Of a DNA stretch of 31,884 bases, positions 1-8,503 are shown one piece after another. The number at the start of each line of letters is the position of its first letter. Position 1 is the stretch's first letter. The position numbers were made by a program, and so were the translations under genes. The notes below the pieces were generated by a model. It was not told the origin of the DNA and searched no databases. It saw only the letters and a program-made list of their open reading frames with translations. This stretch comes from a virus, in the IMG/VR virus record IMGVR_UViG_3300045741_000146, positions 1-31,884 of that record. The stretch is one strand, 5' to 3'.

Positions 1-2
1 AA

Positions 3-2072
3 GCCCTTGAAAACAAGACTGCTTATTTCCAAAATGGTGATGGAAACAACGTTGGCACTCCAACTCCAGGTAAAGTAAAATACCCTATTGATAAACTTAA
101 CGAACAACTTCGTGATCGTGAAGATAAGCAAATGGTTGGCCAAAAGCCATTCCCAGGTGTTGGTCCAGTTGATGGTCTTCACCCATCTCCAAATTCTGCA
201 GAAACTTCTGACGAATTAAAGCGTAAAGAAATGTTACGTAGAGCTGGCCTAAGAGCTAAGTTTAATAGATTTGCAAATGAAGATGGCACTATTAATTTAG
301 GAAAGAGTGCATGGGAAGTTTATAACGGAGAAAAATTACTTTTAACTGCATCTGTTGATGAGTTATCTGGTGGTCGTTCAGAAGTTATGCACGACAGCAT
401 TGCAACTAAAGATTTCGGAACTAAATTACTTGAAAAAGTAAAGGCAAATGGTGTTGATAAGATTCGTTCTCTTATAAAGAGCGCTCAAGTTCCACCAGCT
501 CCAGAAGCAGCTCCTCCAGCAGATTCTTCTGCCCCTCCAGCTGATGCAGCTGCTGAGCCAGTTGAAGATGCAGGCAATTCAGGAGATCCAGGAGCCAATG
601 TTGTTGAAATGGCAGAAAAAGCCAGAGACTTACTTTCTGATTTAGTTGAAGGTGCAAGAGCCTTAACTGGTGAACAAGCAGAAATGGGAGCAATGGAAGG
701 CGCACCAGCACCTGAAATGGGCGCAGCAGCTTCATTTAGCTCTGGAACACTAAATAATTTAAGAAAAGAACTTAACGGCACACTTAATACAGCCATGAAG
801 GAAGCAATTGCTAACCTTAATGACCACATTCAAGAACTTGAAATGATTCAAGGTCTTTATGATAAGGGTGCAGTAACCAGCTCTAATCAAGGTACTGTTG
901 GTAACATCGTTGAGGATGCACTAAATGAAACTAAGTCTGCAATTGCAGATGGTTTTAAGTTGATGACCGCTTTCGTCAAATACGCTCGTGGTACCAAAGC
1001 AATTGTCAAGCGTGCAGAAATTGAAGCAGAACTTGAGGCATTAGCTGAGGGAGAAAATATGACAGGCGAACATGACGCTAATAATGGCGATGATTTAATG
1101 GCCATGATCTCTGACACCAACTCCGATTTGGATGATGTCAAGAATTTAATGGCAGATGACAACGATCACGGTGGATTAGAACCACATGATGAGTTACTTG
1201 AAATGCTTGGTGGTGATGGTGGATTACCAGCAGATGATGCAAATGATCTAAAGGTTGATGTTAAGCCAGAAGCATTAGACAAACTTCCTCCTGGAAGCGT
1301 TGTTACAGCGGGTTTCGATTCTAAAGCAAGCCGCGCAGTTTTAAGAGCAAAATTGGCCGCAGATGCATTAGGAAAACAAGAAGATGGAGAAATCCAAGAT
1401 ATGTCACATGCAAAGTTTAGTGACATGTTACAAGAAGCAGATCATCTTGCTGATGGTCAAACTGCTCTTGATGTAAAGCCATCTGATAATCTTGGAAAAG
1501 TTGAAACTCTTCCTGAAGTTAATAAGGCCATGATGGATCTTGCAAAAGCTCCACCAAAGGTTCGTAAAGAAGCAGAAGCAATTTATAAGCTAGTTTCTGA
1601 AGGAAAACTTGATCCAGCTGATTTAGATGCATTAGTTGCAGAAGGATTAGATAAGGATGCAGTATCTTATTACAAGAAATACTGGGCACAAGCTGATGGT
1701 GGTTCTGAATTCGCAAGTGAATTAGTTAAAGAACATGTTAAAGCTCAATTAGAAGAAGAGATTAACAAGTACAAGATCAAATTAGCCAGAGCATATGAAT
1801 TAGCTTATGATATGGTTGATCGTGATATGTGCGCACCAGAAAGAATGTATGTAACTGCTCAAGTAGATGAGATTATGAAGTTTAATGATGAATCTTTCGA
1901 ATCATTAAAGAGAGTAGTTGCAAGACGCGAACCAGTTCTACGTAAGAATGCTGGACGTCTTCCACAAGTTGGTGTAATTGGCTCTGGTGAAATCAATACT
2001 GCTGCTCCAGCAGATGATGATTGGTCTCAATTGTCCGCAGCATTTGCTAAAACTTCCAAGAGAATGTTTTAA
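3..2072 (+). CDS. Scaffold/core-like virion protein (5' truncated)
   Basis: The reading frame is open from the first bases of the window, so the ATG at 132 is probably internal and the true start lies upstream. The visible part is 690 residues. It is acidic and mostly helical, with an Ala/Pro-rich linker at about residues 120-155 (numbered from Met 132), a long Asp/Glu-rich middle, and a charged C-terminal helical region that includes KLARAYELAYDMVDRD and QVDEIMKFNDESF. Composition and position upstream of the capsid gene resemble a prohead core or scaffold protein, but no family is identified with certainty. A KSAQ motif at 116-119 precedes the Ala/Pro linker and matches motifs in the downstream virion proteins. 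Virion or prohead assembly is likely; the exact role is inferred. Confidence 0.75.
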   Translation, partial: ALENKTAYFQNGDGNNVGTPTPGKVKYPIDKLNEQLRDREDKQMVGQKPFPGVGPVDGLHPSPNSAETSDELKRKEMLRRAGLRAKFNRFANEDGTINLGKSAWEVYNGEKLLLTASVDELSGGRSEVMHDSIATKDFGTKLLEKVKANGVDKIRSLIKSAQVPPAPEAAPPADSSAPPADAAAEPVEDAGNSGDPGANVVEMAEKARDLLSDLVEGARALTGEQAEMGAMEGAPAPEMGAAASFSSGTLNNLRKELNGTLNTAMKEAIANLNDHIQELEMIQGLYDKGAVTSSNQGTVGNIVEDALNETKSAIADGFKLMTAFVKYARGTKAIVKRAEIEAELEALAEGENMTGEHDANNGDDLMAMISDTNSDLDDVKNLMADDNDHGGLEPHDELLEMLGGDGGLPADDANDLKVDVKPEALDKLPPGSVVTAGFDSKASRAVLRAKLAADALGKQEDGEIQDMSHAKFSDMLQEADHLADGQTALDVKPSDNLGKVETLPEVNKAMMDLAKAPPKVRKEAEAIYKLVSEGKLDPADLDALVAEGLDKDAVSYYKKYWAQADGGSEFASELVKEHVKAQLEEEINKYKIKLARAYELAYDMVDRDMCAPERMYVTAQVDEIMKFNDESFESLKRVVARREPVLRKNAGRLPQVGVIGSGEINTAAPADDDWSQLSAAFAKTSKRMF

Positions 2073-2100
2073 GCACTAAACAAATTGAATAGAGGATACT

Positions 2101-2919
2101 ATGTCTAATAAAAGTGTATCAGATTTTGTCGCTGCAACTATGGATGCAGTTTTAAAAAGTGAAGCTCATAAGTCTTTATTTAACACACAATATAAGTTTG
2201 CATCAGATGAAAATGATGCAAAGTGTGCTAAATGTGGAAGTGGTTCTTGCTCATGTGACTCTGCAAGTGCAGACGATAATGATGCAAAAAAGAAAATGCC
2301 ACCTTGGCTAAAAGATAAGAGCGATTCTGCAAGCGCAGATGATAATAATGACGCTCGTAAGAAAAAGGAAGAATCTTCTTCTTCTAGCAGCGACTCTGCA
2401 AGCGCAGATGACAATGACGCCCGCAAAAAGAAGGAAGAATCTTCTTCTAGCTCAAGTGATTCTGCAAGTGCAGATGATAACGATGCTCGTAAGAAGAAGG
2501 AAGAGTCTTCTTCTAGCTCAAGCGACTCTGCAAGTGCAAGCGATAGTTCTTCTATGGAATCTTCTGCTGCATTTGATATTGCAATTGATAGTTTATTAAC
2601 TGCTTCTGCAGCATTAGACTCTGTTGGAATGGAAAAGTCTGCTGAATTCAGTTTGAAACTTGCTTCTTTTGTTGTTGAAGCAAAAAAGAAGGACAAGGAT
2701 TCTAAGAAGAGCGATACTAATGACGCTCGTGCAAAAGCCAAGGAAAAGGCTACTAAGGAAAAAGAAAAAGCAGCAAAAGAAAAGGCCAAAGAAAAAGAGA
2801 AGCACGACACTCAAATGGCAAAAGATAAGGCAGCTAAGGAAAAAGCTAAGGCTAAGGAAAAGGCTGACAAAGAAAAGGCTGCTAAAGAGAAGGCCAAGTC
2901 ATCTTCTTCTAAGAAGTAA
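2101..2919 (+). CDS. Low-complexity Ser/Asp/Lys repeat protein
   Basis: This 272-residue protein has a GAGGA ribosome site 5 bases before its ATG. Order of parts: an N-terminal helix with a KFAS motif at 32-35; a possible metal-binding cysteine cluster (C42, C45, C50, C52); tandem units of the type DSASADDNDARKKKEE followed by a serine run (about 53-146); a short helical module (about 155-195) resembling the hairpin in the next two genes; and a C-terminal tail built almost only of Lys, Ala and Glu (about 197-265). The charged tail could bind DNA or act as a packaged internal protein. That is inference, since no known family is recognised. It sits in a run of same-strand head genes. Confidence 0.8.
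   Translation: MSNKSVSDFVAATMDAVLKSEAHKSLFNTQYKFASDENDAKCAKCGSGSCSCDSASADDNDAKKKMPPWLKDKSDSASADDNNDARKKKEESSSSSSDSASADDNDARKKKEESSSSSSDSASADDNDARKKKEESSSSSSDSASASDSSSMESSAAFDIAIDSLLTASAALDSVGMEKSAEFSLKLASFVVEAKKKDKDSKKSDTNDARAKAKEKATKEKEKAAKEKAKEKEKHDTQMAKDKAAKEKAKAKEKADKEKAAKEKAKSSSSKK
2257..2538 (+). repeat. Tandem repeat encoding DSASADDNDARKKKEE-Ser units
   Basis: In-frame tandem units of about 66-69 bases encode an acidic patch (DSASADDNDA), a basic patch (RKKKEE) and a serine run. There are three full copies at residues 75-140, plus partial units on either side. The element D-x-N-D-A-[K/R] occurs six times in the protein, including copies outside the tandem block. Confidence 0.85.
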
Positions 2920-2933
2920 TAACGAGGTCAATT

Positions 2934-3161
2934 ATGTTTAAAAAAGCTAGTTTTGAAGACGAGATCTATCATTCGATGGAAAAACAACTTGTAGCAACAC
3001 AAGTTGAAAATGAACATGGATTCAAGAGGCTAGCACAAGCTGCTGATTATCTCAACGCTGCCGCTGAGATTTTTGAGCAAGCTGGTATGTCAGAACAAGC
3101 AGATGAAATAACTGAAGTCTTGCATGGATTATCTCAACAATTATCCGGCAAGACTTCTTAA
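2934..3161 (+). CDS. Small helical virion protein, paralogue of next gene
   Basis: This 75-residue protein has a GAGGT ribosome site 5 bases before the ATG. Its N-terminus (MFKKASFEDEIYHSMEKQL) matches that of the next gene (MIKKSIFEDELIYGMQREL). The following helical hairpin (AADYLNAAAEIFEQAGMSEQ) also matches the neighbour, so the two arose by duplication. The function is unknown. Their place among head genes suggests small internal or accessory virion proteins. An RLAQ tetrapeptide at 32-35 is a loose version of the motif seen in neighbouring proteins. Confidence 0.75.
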   Translation: MFKKASFEDEIYHSMEKQLVATQVENEHGFKRLAQAADYLNAAAEIFEQAGMSEQADEITEVLHGLSQQLSGKTS

Positions 3162-3175
3162 TTTTAGGATCTTTA

Positions 3176-3568
3176 ATGATTAAGAAAAGCATATTTGAAG
3201 ATGAATTAATTTATGGCATGCAACGTGAATTGCAAGCACATGATAAAAAACAAGGTATGAATAACCTTGTTAAGGCAGCTGATTATCTTCAATCTGCAAT
3301 TGAGATTTTTGAAGAGGCCGGACTTACATCAAAAGCTGATCAACTTTTAAAAATATTAAATAAAATTGCAAATGATGAACAAAATGCGTGGCATACTAAA
3401 GGATTAAATCCAGATAAAATGACCAATAATTTAAATCAGCATGGAACAGTATTTAATATGGTAGATGATTCTAGTGCAGAAGATGATTTACTTAATGTAG
3501 AAGTTGGAAATGAACCTTTAGAAGTATCAGACCCAAACCCTGAAAAAACCTTTGAAGATAGCGATTAA
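3176..3568 (+). CDS. Small helical virion protein, paralogue of previous gene
   Basis: This is a 130-residue protein with an AGGA ribosome site 6 bases before the ATG, and the gap to the previous gene is 14 bases. Residues 1-70 align with the previous protein: the FEDE N-terminus, AADYL, then IFEEAGLTSKAD. An added acidic, disordered tail of about 60 residues follows. No known family is recognised. The shared hairpin also appears in the genes at 2101 and 5094, so it is likely a small virion component or assembly partner. Confidence 0.75.
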   Translation: MIKKSIFEDELIYGMQRELQAHDKKQGMNNLVKAADYLQSAIEIFEEAGLTSKADQLLKILNKIANDEQNAWHTKGLNPDKMTNNLNQHGTVFNMVDDSSAEDDLLNVEVGNEPLEVSDPNPEKTFEDSD

Positions 3569-3608
3569 ATTGTTATATACTGAGTAGGTATAGTTAGAAA
3601 AGGCTCAC

Positions 3609-4298
3609 ATGCTCAGATTAGTTCAAGTTGGTAATACACTTCCAGCCTCATTTATAGTCGATCCTTCAGCTGAATTTCAGCCAGGACAAATTGCCGAATT
3701 AACAGTAATTGGAAATCAAGTAATGGCAACCATTAGTAATGGTACTGCTCCAATTGGCGTTATTGACGATATTAAAACAAAAGCTTTTACTAATGTATCA
3801 TGGAATGAAGTAGTAATTGTTCCAGCAGTTGGTGTTTCTGGTCCAGGCGGAACAATAGTAACCCCAATTGATATTAAAGCTGAACTTAAAAAGCCAAATA
3901 TTATTGCATCTAGTTTTAATTCAACAGTTAATGTTGTTTTAAATCCTGTAAATGGTATTATTACATTTGTTGCTGGAACTCAATTAAATTTTGATTTAAT
4001 GGGAACTGGCTCTCCTAATGCAATTAGAACTATTGTTAATTATACTTATCAAGTAGCAAATATTCCTGGAGATGATAGTACTCAAGGATCAGGTAGAGTT
4101 ACTGTTTGGTTTAATAGAATGTTTTTCCAAACAGATCAATATGAAACCAATCAACAATATCCTGTTAGAGCTAATTTATATGTTTCTGAAACAGGTTTCT
4201 TAACTACTAGAAGACCAAGTAGTATTCATCCTGCTGTAGCTATGGTTACTGCCCCTCCTACTCCAATGAATCCCATGTTGGAAATTTTATGGTATTAA
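3609..4298 (+). CDS. Beta-rich virion protein, possibly decoration-like
   Basis: This 229-residue protein is preceded by a purine-rich site (AAAAGG). It is rich in Val, Ile, Thr, Gly and Pro with few charged stretches, as in a beta-sandwich virion protein. The N-terminus (LRLVQVGNTLPASFIVDPSA) leads to a GTAPIGVIDD segment; APIG followed by a hydrophobic strand is reminiscent of head decoration proteins. That similarity is weak and by eye only. There is no signal peptide or membrane segment. The function is not established; it is a structural protein by context. Confidence 0.65.
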   Translation: MLRLVQVGNTLPASFIVDPSAEFQPGQIAELTVIGNQVMATISNGTAPIGVIDDIKTKAFTNVSWNEVVIVPAVGVSGPGGTIVTPIDIKAELKKPNIIASSFNSTVNVVLNPVNGIITFVAGTQLNFDLMGTGSPNAIRTIVNYTYQVANIPGDDSTQGSGRVTVWFNRMFFQTDQYETNQQYPVRANLYVSETGFLTTRRPSSIHPAVAMVTAPPTPMNPMLEILWY

Positions 4299-4348
4299 TT
4301 CGGTAATTTATTGAAACTGTTGATATAAGTTTGTATGGAGGTGTTTAC

Positions 4349-5050
4349 ATGCACTATTTATACAGAATCACAGATACATTAAATAATAAAGTTTACATTG
4401 GTCAGGCAGTAAATATTCAAAGACGCTGGACAGATCATAAGTGGAATGCTAAACAAGAAAATGCAATTCAATATATTAGTCGAGCTATGAATAAATATGG
4501 AATTTCAAATTTTATTTTTGAAGTTATTGCTACTTGTCGCAATCAAGATGATGCTAATGAAATTGAAAGTATTTTAATAGAACAGTATAATAGTCGAAAT
4601 AAAGAATATGGTTATAATATCAAGCCTGGTGGAAATAACTCTCCTCAGGCAGAAGAAACGAAAGAAAAAATACGTCAAGCTACAATTAAACAAATTGCTG
4701 AAAAAGGCCATCCCGCTCAAGGCCACAAATGGAGTGACGAACAAAAAACAAATTTAAGCATAACTTTAAAAGCGTTGGATAAAGAAGCCATTTATACCGA
4801 AGAAGTTCGTCAAAGAATGTCTGAAGCTCATATAGGAATTAAAGACTCTGAAGAGACTAAGCAAAAGAAATCTGAAAGCATTAAAAATCAGTGGCAAATT
4901 CGAGGTAATTACGATTCTAAAAAATGCGAAGCTGCTTGTTGCGAAGTATCTGGCAAAGCTAAATATAAGATAATTAATGGAATTCGCTATTGCAATAAAC
5001 ATGGCTTACGAATGTTACGTTATAATAGATTAGATACTTTAGATAGCTAA
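4349..5050 (+). CDS. GIY-YIG homing endonuclease
   Basis: This is a free-standing mobile endonuclease that would cut a cognate site and spread by repair. The ATG at 4349 is chosen over an upstream in-frame TTG at 4331 because a strong GGAGGT site lies at 4337-4342. From this ATG: a GIY-YIG core at 3-18 (YLY...VYIG), Arg 25/26 after it, the metal-ligand Glu in the helix DDANEIESILIEQY (about 73), and YGYNIKPGGN at 87-96. Next come NUMOD3-like DNA-binding repeats of the type S-E-E-x-[K/R]-x-[K/R]-[M/K]-S. The C-terminus has a Cys/His-rich segment (CEAACC...C-x-x-H) that may bind zinc. It is unrelated to the flanking virion genes and more AT-rich than the capsid genes, so it is an inserted gene. 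Confidence 0.9.
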   Translation: MHYLYRITDTLNNKVYIGQAVNIQRRWTDHKWNAKQENAIQYISRAMNKYGISNFIFEVIATCRNQDDANEIESILIEQYNSRNKEYGYNIKPGGNNSPQAEETKEKIRQATIKQIAEKGHPAQGHKWSDEQKTNLSITLKALDKEAIYTEEVRQRMSEAHIGIKDSEETKQKKSESIKNQWQIRGNYDSKKCEAACCEVSGKAKYKIINGIRYCNKHGLRMLRYNRLDTLDS

Positions 5051-5093
5051 TATCGTTGCATATTATAGAATAAATTGATCTATTGAGGCACAT

Positions 5094-6260
5094 ATGACTT
5101 TTAAACATGTAAAATTCGAAGATTCTGTGGTAATGCGCTCTTTGGAGAAGCTTGCCAAAGATAAAGGTTTAGTAAAATCTGAAGAAATTACTAAAACCGC
5201 AGCGCCTAAACTAGATTTATCTCCATCAGGAGCATTGATTAATAACGTTTTAAAGCTTTGTGAGGGCTTAAGACAGTCTGGTTTAATCAAACACGCAGAT
5301 GATTTAGAAGAGAAGTTTATAAATTACAAGCAAGCCCAAACATTATATGAAGCTCATTCTGAAAAGGGTGAAGATTTAATTGATCGCGCTCATCCAAAAG
5401 GAAGTCATCATCTTGAAGATGTTGAGGGCGATGAAGCGGTAATTGAAACTATTTTAGATCAACAGCTTAAAGCTTTAGATATGATTAAAAAGGTTCCAAC
5501 TGGAAAATTATCTAATGCAAGTTCAATAATTGATGCTGTAAAAGTTGTTTTAGCGCAATCTCCATTAACAGTAGATAGCGTAAAACAAGTTGCAAGAGAA
5601 GTTGTTGCAACTATTTCAACAATAGATTCTATGACGGGTGATGAACTAACAGTTTCACTTAGTAATTTCGTATCACACGCTCAAAAATTAGCAGAAAATC
5701 CAACAGTTTATAATTTAAAAGAAATGAAAGCGCTTTTAAATAGATTATATAAAAGATTAGATCCATCTATTAGTGGCGCTAGTATGGGTTTAGGCGGAGT
5801 TAGCGATTATACTTGGAATAGACTTCAAAATTTATTAAGTAAAGCAAATAATTTAGTTGAGAAGGCAGTTTCTCTTCGTGTAAAATTAGATCAATCAGAA
5901 TCAGAATCAGCATCATTAGAAGGTCATGAAAGTCCAGAATCTGGCGGACAATCTAGAACTGGCGAGACCGTTGTAATGAATGCAGAAGGTAAGCAATTTA
6001 TTTCTCAAGTAAATAATTATTTATCTCAATTAAGCGGGTTTCAAGTTGCAATAGAAAATGACCCTGAAAACTCTGCCGCTGATAAGAGTCAAGCAAATGC
6101 ATGGATTTATGGAAAGATAAATGCATTAAATGGTTTAAAGCAACAATTCTTATCTGAACAAGATCAAACTGTACAAAATAATAAGGCAGCTGGATTTTTA
6201 TCAGCATTAGGTAAAAATGTAAAGGATTTTGCAAAATTTAAGAGTGAATGGATTGGCTAA
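5094..6260 (+). CDS. Large helical virion protein
   Basis: This is a 388-residue, largely helical, soluble protein with a GAGG ribosome site. The N-terminus has a FED element (HVKFEDSVV) like the genes at 2934 and 3176, then KTAA at 34-37. A helical hairpin (LRQSGLIKHADDLEEKF) matches the small-protein module. A segment containing AHP (DLIDRAHPKGSHH) and, further on, KVPTGKL has a counterpart in the gene at 9628 (MEVAHPNS and KTPDGL). The C-terminal half is Gln/Asn/Ser-rich helix. No known family is recognised. It leads a run of five consecutive large genes (to 10863), probably internal head or neck proteins. Confidence 0.7.
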   Translation: MTFKHVKFEDSVVMRSLEKLAKDKGLVKSEEITKTAAPKLDLSPSGALINNVLKLCEGLRQSGLIKHADDLEEKFINYKQAQTLYEAHSEKGEDLIDRAHPKGSHHLEDVEGDEAVIETILDQQLKALDMIKKVPTGKLSNASSIIDAVKVVLAQSPLTVDSVKQVAREVVATISTIDSMTGDELTVSLSNFVSHAQKLAENPTVYNLKEMKALLNRLYKRLDPSISGASMGLGGVSDYTWNRLQNLLSKANNLVEKAVSLRVKLDQSESESASLEGHESPESGGQSRTGETVVMNAEGKQFISQVNNYLSQLSGFQVAIENDPENSAADKSQANAWIYGKINALNGLKQQFLSEQDQTVQNNKAAGFLSALGKNVKDFAKFKSEWIG

Positions 6261-6261
6261 T

Positions 6262-7410
6262 ATGTCTGATAGGCTAAAAAAATTAGTTCAAGAAATTAAT
6301 AAATATGCGCAGGTCCCAACAAGAAGCAAGGGATCTAAAACCACTGTTGCGCCAAGCAAATCAGAACCAATTTCAAACGTACCACATAAGACAACAAATA
6401 TTCCCAGTGTAAAACCTATTGGTGGTGGAGCAAATCCAAGTGAAGACGTTAAAAAGATGCAACAAGCTATTTTAAATTTAGCTGATGTAGCATCTGCGAC
6501 TGATGTAACATCAATGTCTGGAAATCAATCTGGTAAATTAACTGGTAATCAAACTAGAGCAATTCCAGTTGTTGATGATAAAAATATAAAGCCAGGTGAT
6601 TTAACTAAAGATCAAGCGGCTGATTTGAATGCACAAACTAAAGATGATAAAAATTATCTTGGTGGTTCAGATGCATTTGGAAATTTTATAACTCAAAATT
6701 ATTTGAAAAATAGTCCATTTATTGGAAAACAATATTTAAATACAGATGTTTCTGGTCAAGAAAATAGACAATCTGCATCAATTAAGCCAACTAATTTAAG
6801 GGGAATAATTGATACTATAAAAAGAGTTGGCTCACCAAATGCAAAAGGTGAAAAATCAGTAGATGGTTTGTGGCAAACTAGAACAAATAATGCTTTACAT
6901 GTAATTCGTGATTTGGTTTCTGCAATGTTATCTTTTACTAAAGATATGAACATTAAGGTGCCTGGATATACAGAAGATGATTTAAAAAAGTTTAGAGTTC
7001 CAGAATCTTATAATGATATGAAGTCATCTGAAGAAATTTCTAGTATTGCAAAAGGTTTGACATTGCATTTGAATGCTATGATTAAGTTTTTTGAAAATTT
7101 GAATGCTCAAATATTTAACAATAAAGATTTTAGAAAATATATTGATCAAAAAGAACCATTTGCAAAATATACAAGAAACATTCAAATACCAAATAACATG
7201 AAAGTATTTGGAATACCTGGAATTCAATTTAGCTGGATTAAAGATCCAAAACAAAATTGGATTTCATTGAATGAATTATCTAGTTTAGATAATTTTAAGG
7301 GATTTTTGCGTAGAACTTTAAATTTAACTAATCCAGATCAAGAGTCAATAAATAAAGTTTTTGATTTAGTATATAAACAAATAAACACGCAATCAGATCC
7401 TGGATATTAA
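6262..7410 (+). CDS. Virion protein of unknown function
   Basis: The ATG at 6262 lies one base after the upstream stop. The frame is open back to a TTG at 6229, but that would overlap the previous gene. No good ribosome site is seen, so translation is probably coupled. The 382-residue product starts with a short helix and KYAQ (14-17), followed by about 130 residues of disordered Ser/Thr/Lys/Asn-rich linker and then a helical C-terminal half. The segment VDGLWQTRTNNAL faintly resembles the DG-x-x-G-x-x-T-x-x-A core of peptidoglycan-binding repeats; this is a weak, by-eye resemblance. The function is unknown. Confidence 0.7.
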   Translation: MSDRLKKLVQEINKYAQVPTRSKGSKTTVAPSKSEPISNVPHKTTNIPSVKPIGGGANPSEDVKKMQQAILNLADVASATDVTSMSGNQSGKLTGNQTRAIPVVDDKNIKPGDLTKDQAADLNAQTKDDKNYLGGSDAFGNFITQNYLKNSPFIGKQYLNTDVSGQENRQSASIKPTNLRGIIDTIKRVGSPNAKGEKSVDGLWQTRTNNALHVIRDLVSAMLSFTKDMNIKVPGYTEDDLKKFRVPESYNDMKSSEEISSIAKGLTLHLNAMIKFFENLNAQIFNNKDFRKYIDQKEPFAKYTRNIQIPNNMKVFGIPGIQFSWIKDPKQNWISLNELSSLDNFKGFLRRTLNLTNPDQESINKVFDLVYKQINTQSDPGY

Positions 7411-7420
7411 GGAAAAATTG

Positions 7421-8503
7421 ATGTCATTTATAATAGAAGATGAAAATTTAATACATCAATTGGTAAAGTTATCACAAACTCCTTTACCACCGCAACCAAG
7501 CCCTAAACAATTTATAGATATTGCAAAAGAGCTTGTAAAAAATTTACAGACTGAATTATCTGGTGAAACTATTTTTACAGCAGAAAGAGATAATGCTGAT
7601 CTTAGTCAAGCACATATAGTTAATGTAAATGATTTATTATTCTTTTTAAATTATAATGAAATTAAAGCTAACGGTAAAAGTTTAGTTTTTAAAGCTCAAA
7701 ATTTTGATTTAAAAAATTTAGGTGATGATGGTAAATTATATGTTGCATATCCTACTCAAGGTGAAGCAATGTATTATATTTATAGAGATGGTTTGGCTCG
7801 TTATTTAGAAGATCTAAAAAGTAAAGTTACTGATAATCCTATTTTTACTGCTATGTTAGTTAAATTAACTAATAAAATTAATGCAGAGTTACCTTTACCA
7901 AAAAGACCAGAGACTCAAGTAGCTCCATCTACGCCTCCTCAATCAGTTAAACCAGAAAAAGAAGGTGAGCCATCTTCTAGTGGTAGTACTGGTCAAGTAA
8001 CACAACAAACATTACAACAAATGGCTTTAGCTTTACCTCTTGATGCTAATGATATTGATTTTGTAAGAATAAATAATTTCTTTATGTTGTTTAAACAGCT
8101 TTTAGCAAATTCAAATAATCCAAGAGCAAGTGATATCAATCAAACAATGTATGATGTTCAAACAAAAATGAATTTTGTTAGCACAGATCAAACTAGAACA
8201 CCATTACAACAATTTAATCTATATTCTGATCCTGAAGCAATTGTAAATATATTAAAGCCACCAGTTGCTGGAAGATATGTTCCATTTTTACATAACTTAC
8301 AGTTTATAGTAGATGGTGCTGCAAGAGTTGTTGATGCTTTTTATGCAATGTATGCAAGACAAATCCCTGGCGAAGAAAATCGTCCGGTTTTTACTCCAAA
8401 TCAAAGATCTTTAATTGAGGCGCAATCTAGAGGCGGCGATTCTTATGTTATGAGAAATAAAGAAAGCCTTCAAAGCCTAATAAATAGATATAAAGAATTA
8501 TGA
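7421..8503 (+). CDS. Virion protein of unknown function
   Basis: The ATG at 7421 is preferred over a TTG at 7418 because AAGGA lies 7 bases before it. The 360-residue product begins SFIIEDENLIHQLVKLSQ, an instance of the shared N-terminal motif, followed by a Pro-rich stretch. An alpha/beta region follows (about 20-160), then a Pro/Ser/Glu-rich linker (about 165-195) and a helical C-terminal domain. Its stop overlaps the next start by four bases (ATGA), so the two are translationally coupled. No family is recognised. Confidence 0.7.
   Translation: MSFIIEDENLIHQLVKLSQTPLPPQPSPKQFIDIAKELVKNLQTELSGETIFTAERDNADLSQAHIVNVNDLLFFLNYNEIKANGKSLVFKAQNFDLKNLGDDGKLYVAYPTQGEAMYYIYRDGLARYLEDLKSKVTDNPIFTAMLVKLTNKINAELPLPKRPETQVAPSTPPQSVKPEKEGEPSSSGSTGQVTQQTLQQMALALPLDANDIDFVRINNFFMLFKQLLANSNNPRASDINQTMYDVQTKMNFVSTDQTRTPLQQFNLYSDPEAIVNILKPPVAGRYVPFLHNLQFIVDGAARVVDAFYAMYARQIPGEENRPVFTPNQRSLIEAQSRGGDSYVMRNKESLQSLINRYKEL

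Noticed and set aside
132-134. ATG at 132 as the start of the first gene
   Set aside because: The frame is open without stops back to the window edge with protein-like sequence (KYPIDKLNEQLRDRED) and no ribosome site precedes this ATG.
2166-2810. Long minus-strand frame opposite the lysine/serine-rich gene
   Set aside because: It mirrors the low-complexity repeat on the other strand, has a Ser/Phe/Leu-rich meaningless product and no ribosome site.
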